A DNA stretch of 7,849 nt from an uncultured Bacteroidota bacterium. GTDB taxonomy: Bacteria > Bacteroidota > Bacteroidia > Chitinophagales > Chitinophagaceae. Location of the stretch: positions 1 through 7,849 of the forward strand of contig CAIVHI010000050.1 in NCBI GenBank assembly GCA_903905685.1, in the 5' to 3' direction. The notes below the pieces were generated by a model that was given only the letters and a program-made list of their open reading frames with translations, ran no database searches and had not been told where the DNA came from. The position numbers and the translations under genes are program-made. Below, in pieces: positions 5,610 to 7,849 of the stretch. How positions within the stretch are numbered: position 1 is the stretch's first letter; the number at the start of each line of letters is the position of its first letter.

Positions 5610-6622
5610 AACTTGCTGGTTTTGGTGGTGGTTTTAAAACGTGCGCCGGGCAGCAGCCATTCTGCAACCAACAGCAGGAGGCCGGCCAGCAGGAAATATT
5701 GGAAGTAACTGGTGAACTCTGTATACACCAACGAGCCCATGTTTTTCTGCTCCATACCCTCAAAGGATGCCGTCAGGCGCGATGCCACGTCGTCGGTGTT
5801 TTGCAGCAATTGGTAGGTGCCCCGGCCCGCTACCGCCAGCGATTTCAATTCTTCCTCGTTCAGCTTGCTCACCACCACATTGCCGTTCTCGTCCAGCTTA
5901 TTGCTTTTCGTTTCGGGGTCGTAGAGCGTGGCGCCTTGAGGTGAGCCTATGCCTACGGTGTTAATGACCACACCCGCCTCGGCGGCTTCATGGGCTTTGT
6001 CCAGCGCCTTTTCATCATGGTCTTCCCCGTCCGATATGATGACCATGGACTTATACTTGCGTTCGTTTTTCGAGAAAGATTCGTTGGCCATTTCGATGGC
6101 GTCTCCAATTACGGTGCCTTGCGAGGGCACCATGTCGGGAGACACGTTTTGCAACATCATCTTTACGGCACTGTAGTCTACCGTGAGTGGCACGTGCAGG
6201 TAGGCGCGGCCGGCAAACACGATGAGGCCTATGCGGTCGTTCGACATATTGTCCATCAGCCGCTGAATGAGCTGCTTGGCACGCGTTAGCCGGTCGGGAG
6301 CGATGTCTTTCGCCAGCATACTCTTGCTCACATCGAGCGCAATGATGACGTCAACGCCTTTGCGTTGCACTTTCTCGGCCTTGTCGCCGGATTGCAGGTT
6401 GGCTAGGCCTATAATGACCAGCGTGAGCCCAACGGCCGACAGGATGAACCGCGTAGTGCTGCGGCCCGATATGTAGCCCCGCAACTGCTCGGCCACGGGG
6501 CCGTCGTCGCCCAATTTCTTCATCTTCTTTCTGCGCCAGTAAATCATTGCCGTAAATAGCACGACCAGCAGCGGCACTATGGCCAAAAAGTATAGGTACT
6601 CGGTGTGTTGAAAACGGAACAT
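5606..6622 (-). CDS. batB: BatB-type VWA-domain membrane protein
   Basis: A protein of 338 residues. The N-terminal region has two transmembrane segments (about 8-28 and 58-76), the second after a basic cytoplasmic-type stretch (WRRKKMKK), as in the BatA/BatB N-terminal domain. The von Willebrand A domain runs from about 90 to 280 with an intact MIDAS metal site: DVSKS (Asp97, Ser99, Ser101), Thr170 in SQGT and Asp198 in ISDGED. A third transmembrane segment is at about 305-325, followed by a short tail. The segment VGIGSPQGATLYD...DENGNVVVSKLNEEELKSLA fits BatB better than BatA. Bat proteins are linked to aerotolerance and stress resistance and are usually encoded in moxR-batA-batB-batC-batD-type clusters. 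Here batB leads its transcript, with its own -7 box, and overlaps batC by 4 bp. The start at 6622 leaves 13 bases to that box. Confidence 0.9.
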   Translation of the reverse strand: MFRFQHTEYLYFLAIVPLLVVLFTAMIYWRRKKMKKLGDDGPVAEQLRGYISGRSTTRFILSAVGLTLVIIGLANLQSGDKAEKVQRKGVDVIIALDVSKSMLAKDIAPDRLTRAKQLIQRLMDNMSNDRIGLIVFAGRAYLHVPLTVDYSAVKMMLQNVSPDMVPSQGTVIGDAIEMANESFSKNERKYKSMVIISDGEDHDEKALDKAHEAAEAGVVINTVGIGSPQGATLYDPETKSNKLDENGNVVVSKLNEEELKSLAVAGRGTYQLLQNTDDVASRLTASFEGMEQKNMGSLVYTEFTSYFQYFLLAGLLLLVAEWLLPGARFKTTTKTSKL

Positions 6623-6635
6623 AATGGGTAAAAAG

Positions 6636-6643
6636 CAAATTTA
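6636..6643 (-). promoter_or_regulatory. -7 promoter element (TAAATTTG) of batB-batC
   Basis: The minus-strand octamer TAAATTTG matches TAnnTTTG exactly and ends 13 bases before the batB ATG, implying a very short leader. No clear TTTG is found 19-21 bases upstream. It is identical to the box ahead of the OB-fold gene. Confidence 0.45.
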
Positions 6644-6741
6644 CTTGCGGAACACCGTAATCCGATAATAAGAAAATGCAATTTTGAACATTTTTAACAG
6701 GGACGAAACCATGATGTTTTTAGAGCCCCCCCTTCGGGATG

Positions 6742-6761
6742 CTGCCCACCCGGCAGTTTTT
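6742..6761 (+). terminator. Orphan hairpin with T-tract in the batB/flippase divergent region
   Basis: CTGCC (6742-6746) and GGCAG (6752-6756) pair around a 5-base loop and are followed at once by TTTTT, the layout of an intrinsic terminator on the plus strand. No plus-strand gene lies upstream of it in this divergent region, so it could end a short untranslated RNA, block antisense transcription from the batB promoter region, or attenuate an upstream flippase promoter. The stem is short; it may be chance. Otherwise 6644-6859 holds a C7 run (6726-6732) and nothing coding that I can support. Confidence 0.35.
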
Positions 6762-6859
6762 GCACCATAGTGCCCCGAACAGCCGGTAGCCCGTCGCGCC
6801 CGCCCTGGGGTGCCCTGTTTGGCATTGCACAGCCCTACTGCACATTATCCCCGTTGGCT

Positions 6860-6867
6860 TACCTTTG
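6860..6867 (+). promoter_or_regulatory. -7 promoter element (TACCTTTG) of the flippase gene
   Basis: TACCTTTG matches TAnnTTTG exactly and ends only five bases before the ATG at 6873. If it is used, transcription would begin at or next to the start codon, giving a leaderless or nearly leaderless mRNA. A -33 TTTG at the right distance is not evident. Confidence 0.45.
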
Positions 6868-6872
6868 CCACC

Positions 6873-7849
6873 ATGGGCATCGTCTTTCGGCAATCTGCAA
6901 AAAATACAATCGTTGTGTTTGGCGGTGCGCTTTTGGGTACGGTCATTATTTGGTTGTCCACCAAGTATATCGTCGACAAACGTTTGTTCGGGTTCAGCAA
7001 GAACCTCACCACCCAGGCCGTCACGCTGGGGCAGTTCCTCTTGTTTGGGCTCAACAATGCCCTCACCCTATTCATCCACCGCTATAACGACGATGATAAA
7101 AAGAGGAAACTGCTGCTCACCCTCTGTTTCGCTACGCCTTTGGTGATGGTGGCCTTGTTTTCGGCGGTCTACTTCGGGCTGCGCACTTGGCTACTTCACC
7201 ACTACCAGCCCGAGGACGTGCCGCTGGTTGATGCCTACTTTGCTTGGCTACCCATCTACACCCTGTTCTTTGTATACATGGTGCTTTTTGAGCAATACCT
7301 CGGCTCACAAATGAAGGTGGCCATTTCGTCGTTTATGCGGGAGATAGTGGTGCGCCTCATCAGCATCGTTGTCATCGTGCTTTATGCCGTCGGCACCATC
7401 TCGTTCCACACCCTCGTGGTAGCCACGGTTTTAACATATACCCTGCCGTTGCTGATATTTTATTACCTGAGCCTAAAGACCGAGAAGTTCGGATTCTCGG
7501 TGCAGTGGCACGATATGGACAGCGGTGAGTATCGCGAAATCGTGCATTTTGCCTGGTACCACTTCCTGCTCACGGTATCGGTGATACTGGTGGGCTCCAT
7601 GGATGTGCTCTTGCTGCCCTACTACGACCATCGGGGCTATTCGTCGGTCGCGGTTTATTCGGTTGCGGTGTTCCTCATATCTTTCTTGCAAATGCCCTCC
7701 AAGGCACTCACGCCCGGTAGCTATACCGTTATGGCAAAGGCATTTGCCGAAGACGATTTGCCGAAGGCCAGGGACCTCTTTGAACGCTCGTCGGTCAATA
7801 TCCTGATACCCACGGTGCTCATGGCGGTCATCATTTGCGCCAACCTGAA
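6873..7849 (+). CDS. Polysaccharide (O-antigen-type) flippase family membrane protein, 3'-truncated
   Basis: An open frame from the ATG at 6873 runs 325 codons without a stop to the window edge. It begins MGIVFRQSAKNTIVVFGGAL, an arrangement common in Bacteroidota lipopolysaccharide/polysaccharide export flippases of the MOP superfamily (Wzx-like). At least eight hydrophobic segments are visible, at about 12-32, 50-68, 80-102, 123-142, 158-178, 183-200, 226-248 and 258-278, and another begins near 312. Charged loops lie between them, such as HRYNDDDKKRK and the loop AKAFAEDDLPKARDLFERSS, where the spacing to the next helix resembles MurJ/Wzx proteins. The predicted role is moving a lipid-linked sugar across the inner membrane; the substrate cannot be told. 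No signal peptide and no Shine-Dalgarno sequence. The typical length is 450-500 residues, so about a third is missing. It is divergent from batB. Confidence 0.8.
   Translation, partial: MGIVFRQSAKNTIVVFGGALLGTVIIWLSTKYIVDKRLFGFSKNLTTQAVTLGQFLLFGLNNALTLFIHRYNDDDKKRKLLLTLCFATPLVMVALFSAVYFGLRTWLLHHYQPEDVPLVDAYFAWLPIYTLFFVYMVLFEQYLGSQMKVAISSFMREIVVRLISIVVIVLYAVGTISFHTLVVATVLTYTLPLLIFYYLSLKTEKFGFSVQWHDMDSGEYREIVHFAWYHFLLTVSVILVGSMDVLLLPYYDHRGYSSVAVYSVAVFLISFLQMPSKALTPGSYTVMAKAFAEDDLPKARDLFERSSVNILIPTVLMAVIICANL

Noticed and set aside
6770..7087. Plus-strand open frame overlapping the start of the flippase gene in another frame
   Set aside because: Out of frame with the 325-codon membrane protein and without protein-like features.

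Overview
The window looks like a chromosomal fragment from a member of the Bacteroidota, probably near the Chitinophagales/Sphingobacteriales, although the rank below phylum is a guess. Three things support this: family content (a DUF5777-type beta-barrel protein, Bat aerotolerance proteins, several small outer-membrane barrels), start codons without Shine-Dalgarno sequences, and -7 elements of the Bacteroidota type (TAnnTTTG) just upstream of three starts. Base composition is roughly half G+C, with a visibly more AT-rich stretch at the left edge. No rRNA, tRNA, CRISPR array, insertion sequence or phage gene was seen.

Layout. Positions 1-448 (+ strand) hold the 3' part of a small membrane-associated gene resembling DUF4760 proteins. 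It is cut by the window edge and broken by a frameshift near 146-180. A convergent hairpin (455-491) separates it from a long run of minus-strand genes. Reading those in the direction of transcription (right to left), the bat pair batB-batC (6622 to 4851) overlaps by 4 bp and is followed by two stacked hairpins (4730-4788). Next come two outer-membrane beta-barrel genes (4602 to 3113), then a four-gene envelope cluster (2888 to 545): a membrane-anchored OB-fold protein, a lipoprotein with a C-x4-CH haem-like motif, a secreted YceI-family protein and a DUF5777 beta-barrel protein. Rightwards from 6873, divergent from batB, a polytopic membrane protein of the polysaccharide flippase type runs off the end of the window.

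How the genes may work together. BatB (VWA domain, intact MIDAS) and BatC (TPR) are inner-membrane/periplasmic partners of the Bat complex, but batA and batD are not beside them, so the locus is split or reduced here. The four-gene cluster has tight spacing and one good promoter. Its products are predicted to lie at the inner membrane, on a lipid anchor, in the periplasm and in the outer membrane. That makes it the best candidate here for a poorly described system, possibly envelope redox or lipid/quinone handling; this functional reading is inference. The two tandem barrel genes and the flippase add to the cell-envelope character of the region.

Limits: all family calls are from reading the sequence, with no database search, and GC content was judged by eye.
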